From assembly GCA_963652365.1 (NCBI GenBank), contig CAVJTH010000003.1, positions 97,829 to 161,828 on the forward strand: a DNA stretch of 64,000 nucleotides, given 5' to 3'. The translations under genes were made by a program, and so were the position numbers. The stretch is from Hallerella sp963652365. GTDB lineage: Bacteria > Fibrobacterota > Fibrobacteria > Fibrobacterales > Fibrobacteraceae. The notes under the pieces are model-generated. The model was given only the letters and a program-made list of their open reading frames with translations, ran no database searches and was not told the origin of the DNA. Shown here one piece after another: positions 18,490-26,493 of the stretch (position 1 is its first letter; every line of letters starts with the position of its first letter).

Positions 18490-18957
18490 ATGGACAATAT
18501 ACCCGTTACCCAAGAAACTTACGATCAGCTCAAGCAGGAACTGGAAAACCTGAAAAAGGTCGAACGCCCGAAGATTATCGACGAAATCGCGGAAGCGCGC
18601 GCCCAGGGAGACCTCAGCGAAAACTTCGCCTACCATGCGGCAAAGGACCGCCAGGGCGAAATCGAATCGCGCATCAACTACCTCGAAGACCGCGTCGCGC
18701 GCGCCGTCATCATCAAGTACGACCCGACCAAGGGTGGCGAAATCAAGTTCGGGGCGACCGTCAAGCTCCGCAACAAGAAGACGAACCGCGACATCACGTA
18801 CACGATCGTCTCTCCGGAAGGCGTCGATGCCATCAACGGAAAGATCAGCTTCACGAGTCCCATCGGCAAGGCTCTTCTCGGAAAGAAGAAGGGCGAACAG
18901 GCGGAAGTCATCACGCCCAAAGGCAAGAACACCTTCGAAATTCTCGACGTCCAGTAA
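18490..18957 (+). CDS. greA: Transcription elongation factor GreA
   Basis: 155 residues. The N-terminal coiled coil (TQETYDQLKQELENLKK, IDEIAEARAQGDLSENFAY) carries the acidic tip residues in GDLSEN that reach into the RNA polymerase secondary channel to stimulate cleavage of backtracked RNA. The C-terminal FKBP-like domain ends with SPIGKALLGKKKGE and a final EILDV, typical of the family. The ATG at 18490 starts the conserved region; the frame is open back to 18454, but that segment is unlike GreA. It is followed after 6 nt by holA, so the two form an operon. Confidence 0.95.
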   Translation: MDNIPVTQETYDQLKQELENLKKVERPKIIDEIAEARAQGDLSENFAYHAAKDRQGEIESRINYLEDRVARAVIIKYDPTKGGEIKFGATVKLRNKKTNRDITYTIVSPEGVDAINGKISFTSPIGKALLGKKKGEQAEVITPKGKNTFEILDVQ

Positions 18958-18963
18958 GCGCCC

Positions 18964-19932
18964 ATGATTGTCGTTCTCATCGGAGACAGCGAATTCGAGA
19001 AAGACCGGCTGATCGATCAGTTCCTGGAAAAGACTCTCGCCGATCGCAAGGACGATCCGCTGGCAAGAAAGATTCTCTTCGGAAACGATACGAACATTCC
19101 GTCCATCGCCGACGCGGTCATCGAAGCATGCGATTCCTGCTCGCTGTTCGCCAGCGAACAGACGGTCGTCTTGCGCAAGGCGGAATCGCTCAAGGCGGAC
19201 GACACGGCCGCTCTCGAATCCTGGTTCAAGACTTCGCCGAGCGCGAACCTCCTGCTCGACTTCGAAAAGCTGCTCAAGACAAGCAAGCTCTACAAGTCGC
19301 TCCAGGGAATCGCGACGCTCAAGGAATGCAAGTCGCCACGCGATTACGAAATGCCGAAGTGGATAACCTCCCACACGGAAACGGATCTCGGCAGGCGAAT
19401 CGAACCGCTGGCCGCCTCGTATGTCGCCGACGCGCTGGGAACGGACCAGGCGCGAATCGACGCGGAACTCAGAAAAATCCTTCTGCTCGATCCGCAGGGA
19501 AAAGTCATTTCGCTCGAGCAGGCGAAACTGATGATTGCGCCGCAACGGGAAATCGCCGCGTTCGAAATCCGCGAACCCTTTGGCGACAGGAATCCGCAGG
19601 CCTACACGAAGAAGCTCCGCGAACTCCTCGACTCGGGCGTGGAAGGAATCCAGATAATCGCCGCGCTTGAAGCCTACGCGGTGAGGCTTCTCCACATCCG
19701 AACGATGCTCGGCCGAAAGATTCCCGTCGCCGACATTGCGGCAAGGCTCGGCGCGAATCCGTGGCTATTCGAAAAGAAGCTGAACGAACCCCGCAAGGCG
19801 ATGAACTGGTCGCCCGAACTTCTCTGCCGCGTCATCAAGCGGCTCGGCGAACTCGACAGCGACATCAAGAACGGGATTTGCGACAGCCGGATGGGGCTTG
19901 AACTTTCCCTTGCGGCACTCGTCGTCCGCTGA
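18964..19932 (+). CDS. holA: DNA polymerase III delta subunit
   Basis: 322 residues with the architecture of HolA, the clamp-loader wrench that opens the beta sliding clamp. It starts with MIVVLIGDSEFEKDRLIDQF, the degenerate AAA+ P-loop region of the family, and ends in the helical collar domain (LGANPWLFEKKLNEPRKAMN, then LGELDSDIKNGI). The near-C-terminal 'L...LD..IK.G' segment is characteristic of HolA. It lies 6 nt downstream of greA and is followed by an independent promoter for metXW. Confidence 0.88.
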   Translation: MIVVLIGDSEFEKDRLIDQFLEKTLADRKDDPLARKILFGNDTNIPSIADAVIEACDSCSLFASEQTVVLRKAESLKADDTAALESWFKTSPSANLLLDFEKLLKTSKLYKSLQGIATLKECKSPRDYEMPKWITSHTETDLGRRIEPLAASYVADALGTDQARIDAELRKILLLDPQGKVISLEQAKLMIAPQREIAAFEIREPFGDRNPQAYTKKLRELLDSGVEGIQIIAALEAYAVRLLHIRTMLGRKIPVADIAARLGANPWLFEKKLNEPRKAMNWSPELLCRVIKRLGELDSDIKNGICDSRMGLELSLAALVVR

Positions 19933-19963
19933 CAAATTCTTATCGTTTTACTAAACAATCAGG

Positions 19964-19992
19964 CTGTCCGATTTTCCATAAAGTTCTATATT
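19964..19992 (+). promoter_or_regulatory. Predicted leaderless promoter of metXW
   Basis: TATATT (19987-19992) lies 7 nt before the ATG, with a weak CTGTCC -35 at 17-bp spacing (19964-19969). There is no ribosome-binding site upstream of the ATG. Confidence 0.5.
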
Positions 19993-19999
19993 TTTGCAT

Positions 20000-21769
20000 A
20001 TGAGCGAATATTTGCATAAAGACAGTCTCGGACCCGTCGAATTCCACGACCGGAAGCTCGATTGCGGCAAGGAAGGCTTTGTCCTCGAAAGCGGAGAATC
20101 CCTGCCCGAGGTTTCCCTCCGATACGAAACATACGGAACGCTCGACGAGAGCCGGTCGAACGCGGTCTGGATCTGCTCGCCGCTTACCGCAGACGCCCAT
20201 GTCGCCGGATTCTACAGCAAGGAAGACAAGCACGTCGGCTGGTGGGACGCCCTGATCGGAAAGGGCAAGGCGGTCGATACGGACCGGTTCTTCGTCGTCT
20301 GTTCCAACGTCCTCGGCGGCTGCAAAGGTTCGACAGGCCCAGCAAGCATCGATCCGCGAACGGGCAAGCCTTACGGTTCGACGTTCCCCACGATTAGCAT
20401 CGGAGACATGGTCCGCGCACAGAAAAAGCTCGCCGATTCCCTGGGAATCAAGAGTTTCCGCTGCGTCATCGGAGGATCGATGGGCGGCTTCCAGGCGATG
20501 AAGTGGGCCATCTACTATCCCGAGCTCATCGAACGCGTCATCCTGATAGCGACCTCTCCCGGATTTTCCGCCCAGGCACTGGGATTCGAAATTGTCGGAC
20601 GCGACGTGATCACCATGGATCCGAACTATCATAACGGCGATTATTACGGCAAGGAGATTCCCGCGACGGGACTTTCCAACGCAAGAAAGCTCGCGCACAT
20701 CACCTACCTTTCCGCGAAAGGCATGGAAAAGCGTTTCACGCGCGCAGACATCCGGGTAGAAAAGCCCGCCAAGTTCTATTCGGGATCGTCGCTCGAAACC
20801 TACCTGGACCACCAGGGGAAAAAGTTCGTGGAACGGTTCGACGCGAACAGCTACCTGCACATCGCCCATGCGACGGACACGTTCGACCTCGCGACAGAAT
20901 ACGGTTCGCTCGAAAAGGCCTTTAAAAATGTCAAGGCGCAGTTCCTGAACGTGAACCTTTCGACGGACTGGCTCTTTCCGCCAAGCGAATCGCGAAGGAT
21001 CACGGAAGCGCTCCTGAACACGGGCAAGGTCGTGACAAGCCTCGAACTCGATACGAATTTCGGACACGACGGATTTCTCGTCGAATGCGGGACTCTCGGC
21101 ATGGCGGTTTCCCGCTTTCTGGGCGGACGCATCGGAGACGCACCGGCAAAAGGCACGCCGGCGTTTCACAGCGAAAAGGACATTTCGATTATCGACTCGC
21201 TGATTCCCGCCGGGGCAAGAATTCTCGATCTCGGCGCGGGCGACGGACTTCTCGTCGATTCGCTCTGGCAAAAGAAGAAGGTCACGGGCGTGGGCGTCGA
21301 AAAGGACTTTACGAACATTCTCGGCTGCATCGAGCGGGACGTTCCCGTCATCGAAAAGAAGCTGAACCTGAACGCTCTCAAGTCGTTTGCCGACGACAGC
21401 TTCGACTATGCGGTTTTCAACCGGACACTCCCCGAAGTGCGCAACCAGAAACTGATGCTCCGCGAAATCATGCGGATCGCGAAACACGCGATCATCACGT
21501 TTCCCAACTTCGGTTCCTGGGAGATGCGCTTTGCCCTGTGCTACCACGGACGGATGCCCAAGTCTCCGGAATTTCCCTACGAATGGTACGAGACGCCGAA
21601 CATCCACTGCTTTACCTACCGGGACTTCGTGCGGCTCGCCGAAGCGGAGAACCTGGCAATCGAAAGAATCGTGACCGTGAACGAACACCGCCTGAGCAAG
21701 ATTCTCACGAGGCTCGGACTTGTAAACCTGGGCGCAGAACGCGTCGTCGCGATGGTCAAGCGGGCGTGA
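20000..21769 (+). CDS. metXW: Homoserine O-acetyltransferase fused to MetW
   Basis: 589 residues made of two proteins that are normally separate. Residues 1 to about 380 are MetX, an alpha/beta hydrolase that acetylates homoserine for methionine synthesis: nucleophile S160 in IGGSMGGFQ, Asp in STDWLFPP (about 323) and His in GHDGFL (about 355). From about residue 395 the chain continues as MetW, a SAM-methyltransferase-like protein (ARILDLGAGDGLLVDSL, then FPNFGSWEMR and EWYETPNIHCFT). MetX and MetW are commonly neighbours; fusion would fix them 1:1. The ATG at 20000 (MSEYLHKD) is used rather than a TTG two codons earlier. No frameshift or linker stop is visible. Confidence 0.93.
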   Translation: MSEYLHKDSLGPVEFHDRKLDCGKEGFVLESGESLPEVSLRYETYGTLDESRSNAVWICSPLTADAHVAGFYSKEDKHVGWWDALIGKGKAVDTDRFFVVCSNVLGGCKGSTGPASIDPRTGKPYGSTFPTISIGDMVRAQKKLADSLGIKSFRCVIGGSMGGFQAMKWAIYYPELIERVILIATSPGFSAQALGFEIVGRDVITMDPNYHNGDYYGKEIPATGLSNARKLAHITYLSAKGMEKRFTRADIRVEKPAKFYSGSSLETYLDHQGKKFVERFDANSYLHIAHATDTFDLATEYGSLEKAFKNVKAQFLNVNLSTDWLFPPSESRRITEALLNTGKVVTSLELDTNFGHDGFLVECGTLGMAVSRFLGGRIGDAPAKGTPAFHSEKDISIIDSLIPAGARILDLGAGDGLLVDSLWQKKKVTGVGVEKDFTNILGCIERDVPVIEKKLNLNALKSFADDSFDYAVFNRTLPEVRNQKLMLREIMRIAKHAIITFPNFGSWEMRFALCYHGRMPKSPEFPYEWYETPNIHCFTYRDFVRLAEAENLAIERIVTVNEHRLSKILTRLGLVNLGAERVVAMVKRA

Positions 21770-21781
21770 TTAAGATATATT
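21753..21781 (+). promoter_or_regulatory. Predicted leaderless promoter of yicC
   Basis: TATATT (21776-21781) ends 6 nt before the yicC ATG and overlaps the end of metXW. A TGGTCA -35 sits 17 bp upstream within metXW. No Shine-Dalgarno sequence is present. Confidence 0.5.
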
Positions 21782-21787
21782 TGCCAC

Positions 21788-22666
21788 ATGGCAATTATAT
21801 CGATGACCGGTTACGGCAAGGACGAATTCAGGCTGCGTGGAATGCAGTGCACGGTCGAAGTGCGCTCGGTGAACAACCGCTTTCTCGAAATCTCCTGCCA
21901 CCTACCCAAGACGTTCTCCCACCTCGAGTTTTCGCTCAAGGAAGAAGTCAAGAAGTTTCTCTCGCGCGGATCCGTCAACCTGACCGTTACGCTCGGAGAC
22001 GGCGAAGACAGCGCAATCCCTAGCGGATATTCCCGGGAAGCCATCGAGGCGTTCCTGAAAATTGCAAGGGACATCCAGAAAGAATACGGGATTTCCGGCG
22101 AACCGACGCTCGAACAGGTGCTCTCCCTGCCGAACGTTCTGCAATACAGCTCCGAATCCGACCAGAAGGAAACGGAAGAGCTTCTGAAAAGTTCGCTCGA
22201 CCGGGCTCTCGCTGCCCTGGTACAGATGCGCGAAAAGGAAGGGCTGAACCTGAAGAGCGACCTGGAAACGCGCGTCCGCGCGATGGACCGCATTCTCGAC
22301 CAGATAAAGACGCTCGATCCGGAACGAATCGTCGAGTGGAAGAAGAAGTTCGAGGAACGGCTGAAAAAACTTGTCGGCGAAGCGGGCCTCGATCCCGTGC
22401 GCGTCACCCAGGAGGCGAGCGTCATTGCGGACAGGCTCGACATCAACGAGGAAATCACGCGGTTCAAGAGCCACAACAAGCTCTTTCTCTCTGCCCTCGA
22501 AACAGGAACGAACCAGGGAAAGAAGCTCACGTTCATCCTGCAGGAAATGGGCCGCGAAGCGAACACTCTCGCGACAAAGTGCCAAAGCGCAAACATTGCC
22601 GCGCTCGCCATCCAGCTGAAGGACAGCGTCGAGACCATTCGCGAGCAGACAATGAATATCGAGTAG
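21788..22666 (+). CDS. yicC: YicC/YloC-family endoribonuclease
   Basis: 292 residues, full length for the family. The N-terminus MAIISMTGYGKDE and VEVRSVNNRFLEI, and the C-terminal DUF1732 region (EEITRFKSHN, GKKLTFILQEMGREANTLATK), are diagnostic. YicC-type proteins are endoribonucleases implicated in small-RNA turnover. The gene begins 18 nt after metXW and has its own candidate leaderless promoter. Its stop is followed directly by repeat copy 2, and no separate terminator is obvious. Confidence 0.92.
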   Translation: MAIISMTGYGKDEFRLRGMQCTVEVRSVNNRFLEISCHLPKTFSHLEFSLKEEVKKFLSRGSVNLTVTLGDGEDSAIPSGYSREAIEAFLKIARDIQKEYGISGEPTLEQVLSLPNVLQYSSESDQKETEELLKSSLDRALAALVQMREKEGLNLKSDLETRVRAMDRILDQIKTLDPERIVEWKKKFEERLKKLVGEAGLDPVRVTQEASVIADRLDINEEITRFKSHNKLFLSALETGTNQGKKLTFILQEMGREANTLATKCQSANIAALAIQLKDSVETIREQTMNIE

Positions 22667-22910
22667 CGGAGCTTAGAGTCGAGAGATTAGTTGATCGTGG
22701 ATAGTAAAGAGGAATCAGTTGAGTGTGGAGCGTGAAGAGTGGAGTGTGGAGTTCTGCGAACGTTTAGGTTCTAGCGTGAAAAGTTCGCTGAGATCTCTAA
22801 GCTCTAAGTTCTCCCCACTAAGCACTGAACAAGCCCCCGGCCGGGTAGGCGCCAACCTCCGCCGCCAGGCGGAAACGGGTCGCTTCGCGAAAAAGCCTTT
22901 CGGCAGAAAC
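22667..22910 (-). repeat. Interspersed mosaic repeat, copy 2 (inverted relative to the others)
   Basis: Occupies the gap between convergent yicC and ftsZ. Read on the minus strand it has the same block order as copy 1: TTTCTGCCGAAAGGCTTTTT, the TTTCCGCCTGGCGGCGGAGG hairpin, GGCTTGTTCAGTGCTTAG, GAGCTTAGAGATCTCAGCG, CACGCTAGAACCTAAACGTT and a pyrimidine tail of CTCCACACTCCACTC words. One GC-rich block is altered (CTACCCGGCCGGGGG) relative to copy 1. Confidence 0.85.
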
Positions 22911-22950
22911 AAAAAAAGGCTAGCGCGGCAGGGATACCACGCTAGCCTTT
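22911..22950 (-). terminator. Rho-independent terminator of the dcw operon
   Basis: Downstream of ftsZ. On the minus strand AAAGGCTAGCG (22950-22940) pairs with CGCTAGCCTTT (22925-22915), followed by a run of T residues (22917-22911). It sits between ftsZ and repeat copy 2. Confidence 0.9.
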
Positions 22951-22965
22951 CGTTGTTGTGGAAAA

Positions 22966-24381
22966 TCAGAAATCCTTTTCGCCAATCGGATTGTTGCGGA
23001 GGAAGCAGGGAATCCCATAGCGGCTTTCTTCCGAAAGCAGATCGTTGTCGTATTCCTCGGAATACTTGCCCGAATCGGCCTTCGTCATCACCAGGGTTTC
23101 CGCGTTTTCCTTCAGCCGAACTTCTTCCTCGCGAACAGCTTCGGTCCGAGCGTTGAACTTTTCGTCGCGATACGACATGGCGCTCGGAGCGCAAGACTCC
23201 TCTGACGGCGCATTGACGGCTTCGGGTTCGCATGTGGTCTGGGCATTTTCATCCTCGGAATGCGCGAGCGCGACAAAATCGACCGTTTCGCGCGGAGTCG
23301 CCTGTTCCACGCGCTTTTCGGACTTCGAAGCGGAAGCCTTTGCCGAAGACGGCGCAAGCTTGTCCTCTTCCCCGTTCACGCACTTGTCAAATCCTGTCGC
23401 GATAACGGTAATGCTCACCCTGTCCCCGAGATCGGGAATCGTCACGTCGCCCGGCACGATGTTCGGCTCGTTTTCCTCGCCGATCTGCTCGTAGAGGTAA
23501 GCCATCGCCTCGGCGTATTCATTCATGGTAAAGTTTTCGCCGTGAGCGATGTTGATCAGAGCGCCCGAAGCGCCGCTGACCTTGATATTGTCGAGCAGCG
23601 GACACGAAATCGCCGCCTGGGCAGCCTTGATCGCGCGATCTTCTCCCGAAGCGATTCCTGTCCCCATCAGGGAAGAGCCTCCGTTCGTCATGATGGTGCG
23701 CGCATCGTTAAAGTCCATATTGATGGTCCCGTGGATGAACATGATATCGCAAATGCTGCGAACCGCATTGCCAAGAACTTCATCGACCTTGAGGAACGCG
23801 TCATTCATCGGCGTGTTATTCTCGATGACTTCCGTGATGCGCTGGTTGTTGATGACGATGATGGAATCCACCACCTTGCGGAGAGCGGCAAGTCCCTTTT
23901 CCGCATTGCGACGGCGCACGGGACCTTCCCAGTGAAAAGGCATCGTTACCACAGCGACGGTCAGAATGCCGAGCTGGTGGGCGATTTCCGCGACGACCGG
24001 AGCCGCACCGGTTCCCGTACCGCCGCCCATTCCCGCCGAGATGAACACCATGTCCGCCCCTTCGAGCTTCTTTTCGACCGTTTCCTTGTCTTCCATCAGC
24101 GCCTGGCGACCGACTTCCGGCTTTGCGCCTGCACCGAGCGACTTCGTCGTCTTCTGGCCAATCGCGATTTTCTCGTCCGCCAGGTTGTTGTCGAGCGCAA
24201 GCGCATCCGTGTTGATGGCGATGAATTCGACATCCTTGATGTTCATGTTCACCATGCGATTGACAGCGTTTCCACCTGCGCCGCCAACGCCGACAATCTT
24301 GATTTTCGCCTTGTGATTGTCACAAGCGATGAAGTGTTGCTTTTCGGAAAATTCCGTTGCGTTGTTTTCGTGTTCGTTCAT
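22966..24381 (-). CDS. ftsZ: Cell-division GTPase FtsZ
   Basis: 471 residues. The tubulin signature is GMGGGTGTGAAP (residues 117-128), and the synergy-loop region includes VNGEE. The core ends near residue 345. An unusually long acidic, Ser/Ala-rich linker of about 110 residues precedes the conserved C-terminal peptide, here YGIPCFLRN (canonical IPxFLR), which binds FtsA and other tethers. Residues 1-25 form a short extra N-terminal tail. GGGAGAA precedes the ATG. It is the last gene of the dcw operon, with a strong terminator behind it. Confidence 0.97.
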   Translation of the reverse strand: MNEHENNATEFSEKQHFIACDNHKAKIKIVGVGGAGGNAVNRMVNMNIKDVEFIAINTDALALDNNLADEKIAIGQKTTKSLGAGAKPEVGRQALMEDKETVEKKLEGADMVFISAGMGGGTGTGAAPVVAEIAHQLGILTVAVVTMPFHWEGPVRRRNAEKGLAALRKVVDSIIVINNQRITEVIENNTPMNDAFLKVDEVLGNAVRSICDIMFIHGTINMDFNDARTIMTNGGSSLMGTGIASGEDRAIKAAQAAISCPLLDNIKVSGASGALINIAHGENFTMNEYAEAMAYLYEQIGEENEPNIVPGDVTIPDLGDRVSITVIATGFDKCVNGEEDKLAPSSAKASASKSEKRVEQATPRETVDFVALAHSEDENAQTTCEPEAVNAPSEESCAPSAMSYRDEKFNARTEAVREEEVRLKENAETLVMTKADSGKYSEEYDNDLLSEESRYGIPCFLRNNPIGEKDF

Positions 24382-24427
24382 CTGTTTTCTCCCTGGTTTG
24401 TTGTTAAAATTTCTTGCGCCGAATTTC

Positions 24428-25705
24428 CTAGATGAAGCTCTTGAGAAAATTCAAGACGCGTTTAAAAACGTTTCCGACCGTTCCGACAGCTTTTGTCGCG
24501 CGCGTTTCGCGGCGTTTCGGCGACTGGGATTCCTGCGCCGCGTAGTACAGAAGCCCAACGCCCGTCGAATTTGTCGGCATGCAGACGATTTCGCTGATTC
24601 CCTCGTTCGGCTTTTGCGGGCCGCCAAGCCGCACGGGAACCCTTTCGAAAACTTTCTCGGCGACTTCCTGGATTCCATCGAGAAGCGAAGTTCCGCCGGT
24701 GATGACGATGCCCGCGCCGAGCTTGTCGAGAAAGCCCTTGTTCTGCAAGTCGTCGTGCACCATCTGCAAGATGTAGCGCGTCCGGGAACAGACGATTTGC
24801 GCCAGATACTGCTTGCTGCATTCCTTGCCGGCACGGCCGCCAAGCCCCGGAACCGTAAAGCTCACGTTGTCGAGAACGTTTGACTGTCTGCACGAGCCAT
24901 ACAGTTTCTTGATCTCTTCCGCGCGATCCATCGCCGTATTCAGTCCCCGGGCGATATCGTAGGTAATCGCGTCTCCCGCGATGTCAAAGGAAATCGTATA
25001 GGCGACCTTGTCTTCCATGAACACGGCCACGTCGGTAGAGGTCTCGCCGATATCGACAATCGCGATGCCCAGTTCGCGCTCCGCATTTTCCAGAACGCAA
25101 TACGCATCGGCAAGCGGTTCGAGAACAAGTCCCTTTACGTTGAGCCCGGCACTTTCGACCGCTTTCCGGATATTCCGAACGATTCCCTTCTGGGCGAGCA
25201 CCAGCTGGACTTCCACGCTGAGACTGGTTCCTTCCATCCCTTGAGGATTCTTGATTCCCTTGCGACCGTCAAGATCGTAGTCGCCCGGAAGATTGTGGAT
25301 CACGTCCATATCGACGGGACGCTGCACAAGCAGACTCGCCTGTTCCACGACCTTGTTCATCGCGGACTTTGTCACCACTCCGCCAAATTCGCGAAGAGGA
25401 ATCGTCGCGCGACTTGCCACGGAACGGATATTGCTTCCGGCAATGCCCACGTAAACATCCTTCACATCGACACCGCTCGAAAGTTCCGCGGCGTTCACCG
25501 ACTTCTTCAGAGCCTGGATGGTCGCTTCGAGTTCCTTCGCGTCGTTTTTCCTGAGAGGCGGATTTCCAATTCCCAGGATGCGAACCTTGCCTCCGTCTTC
25601 GCGCTGACCGATGAAGACGCCGATTTTAGAGCTTCCGATGTCGAGACCGACGATGATTCGGCTCGGATCGATTCCGTTGATGTTTTCCTCTTCTTTTACC
25701 ATCAT
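24428..25705 (-). CDS. ftsA: Cell-division actin-like protein FtsA
   Basis: 425 residues of the actin/Hsp70 ATPase fold: IIVGLDIGSSKIGVFIG (phosphate 1), IAIVDIGETSTDVAVF (phosphate 2) and IVITGGTSLLDGI (adenosine). The SHS2/1C insert of FtsA lies between. The last residues (VGNVFKRVLNFLKSFI) form the amphipathic membrane-targeting helix that anchors FtsZ filaments to the membrane. The start overlaps the ftsQ stop (ATGA), so the two are translationally coupled. A second ATG follows immediately and may be the one used. Confidence 0.96.
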   Translation of the reverse strand: MMVKEEENINGIDPSRIIVGLDIGSSKIGVFIGQREDGGKVRILGIGNPPLRKNDAKELEATIQALKKSVNAAELSSGVDVKDVYVGIAGSNIRSVASRATIPLREFGGVVTKSAMNKVVEQASLLVQRPVDMDVIHNLPGDYDLDGRKGIKNPQGMEGTSLSVEVQLVLAQKGIVRNIRKAVESAGLNVKGLVLEPLADAYCVLENAERELGIAIVDIGETSTDVAVFMEDKVAYTISFDIAGDAITYDIARGLNTAMDRAEEIKKLYGSCRQSNVLDNVSFTVPGLGGRAGKECSKQYLAQIVCSRTRYILQMVHDDLQNKGFLDKLGAGIVITGGTSLLDGIQEVAEKVFERVPVRLGGPQKPNEGISEIVCMPTNSTGVGLLYYAAQESQSPKRRETRATKAVGTVGNVFKRVLNFLKSFI

Positions 25706-26493
25706 TCTACCTCGACTGCATAGGCAAAGCCTTCAAAACGCATATCCAAAGACCTGACTGTTGACATTTTCCGGGAAAGTCCATCGACCAGCAGGCGATA
25801 ATGGGCGAAAGTCCTTTCCGAAATTCCTTCTAGCGGGAAGAGAACCTTCATCCGCGTATCGCGAAAGAAGACTTCCATCGCATGCTGTTTTTCGCTGAGC
25901 GAAACCTGGGAGACCGACCGATAGAGCCTCTCGTCCGAAGCCCGCATTTTCTGCAAAAAGGCGGCAATCGGCTTGATGTCGCGCGCGCGTGAAACCATCG
26001 CCACCGGGAGTTCGGGCGATGCGAAGACGGGAAGGAGCTGTCCCCGCTCCGAATAGAACTTCCGTTCTCCATTTTCTATCGTCTCCATCACGGGAACCGC
26101 TTCCTGGACCGCGACTTCCACCTTCCAGAAAAAGCCGACAGAAACTTCCGCATCTTGCAAGAGCGGGAGAGACAGCAGACGGTTTCGGACACTGTCCGCA
26201 TCGATTTCCGACATGGGCATTCCCGTTTCGAGTCCGGCGGTCTGCAGGATTTCTTCCCACGTGAGCATCCGGTTTCCCGTAATATCGACCGTCTTGAGAG
26301 TCCGGAGTTCCGCAGGGCTAAACTTCCGAATCCAGAACCATCCCTGCCACACGGCAACGCCCAAGACGGCAACGACGAGAAGGATCTTCCATCCTTTTTT
26401 CCGAAGCCACTGCAAGGCACGACCGAAAGCCTTCTTCCGGTTTTCACGGCTAATCTGCCGATGCCTGATCGCGTTGGTTCCCATTCTGGCCAT
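25702..26493 (-). CDS. ftsQ: Cell-division protein FtsQ/DivIB
   Basis: 263 residues: a basic cytoplasmic N-terminus, one membrane segment (about residues 37-54, ILLVVAVLGVAVWQGWFW) and a periplasmic POTRA domain beginning LKTVDITGNRMLTWEEILQ, followed by the FtsQ beta domain (SLPLLQDAEVSVGF...). It acts in the divisome as scaffold for FtsB/FtsL and as activator of septal synthesis. Its ATG follows the murC stop codon without a gap and its own stop overlaps the ftsA start, so it is tightly coupled. Confidence 0.92.
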   Translation of the reverse strand: MARMGTNAIRHRQISRENRKKAFGRALQWLRKKGWKILLVVAVLGVAVWQGWFWIRKFSPAELRTLKTVDITGNRMLTWEEILQTAGLETGMPMSEIDADSVRNRLLSLPLLQDAEVSVGFFWKVEVAVQEAVPVMETIENGERKFYSERGQLLPVFASPELPVAMVSRARDIKPIAAFLQKMRASDERLYRSVSQVSLSEKQHAMEVFFRDTRMKVLFPLEGISERTFAHYRLLVDGLSRKMSTVRSLDMRFEGFAYAVEVE

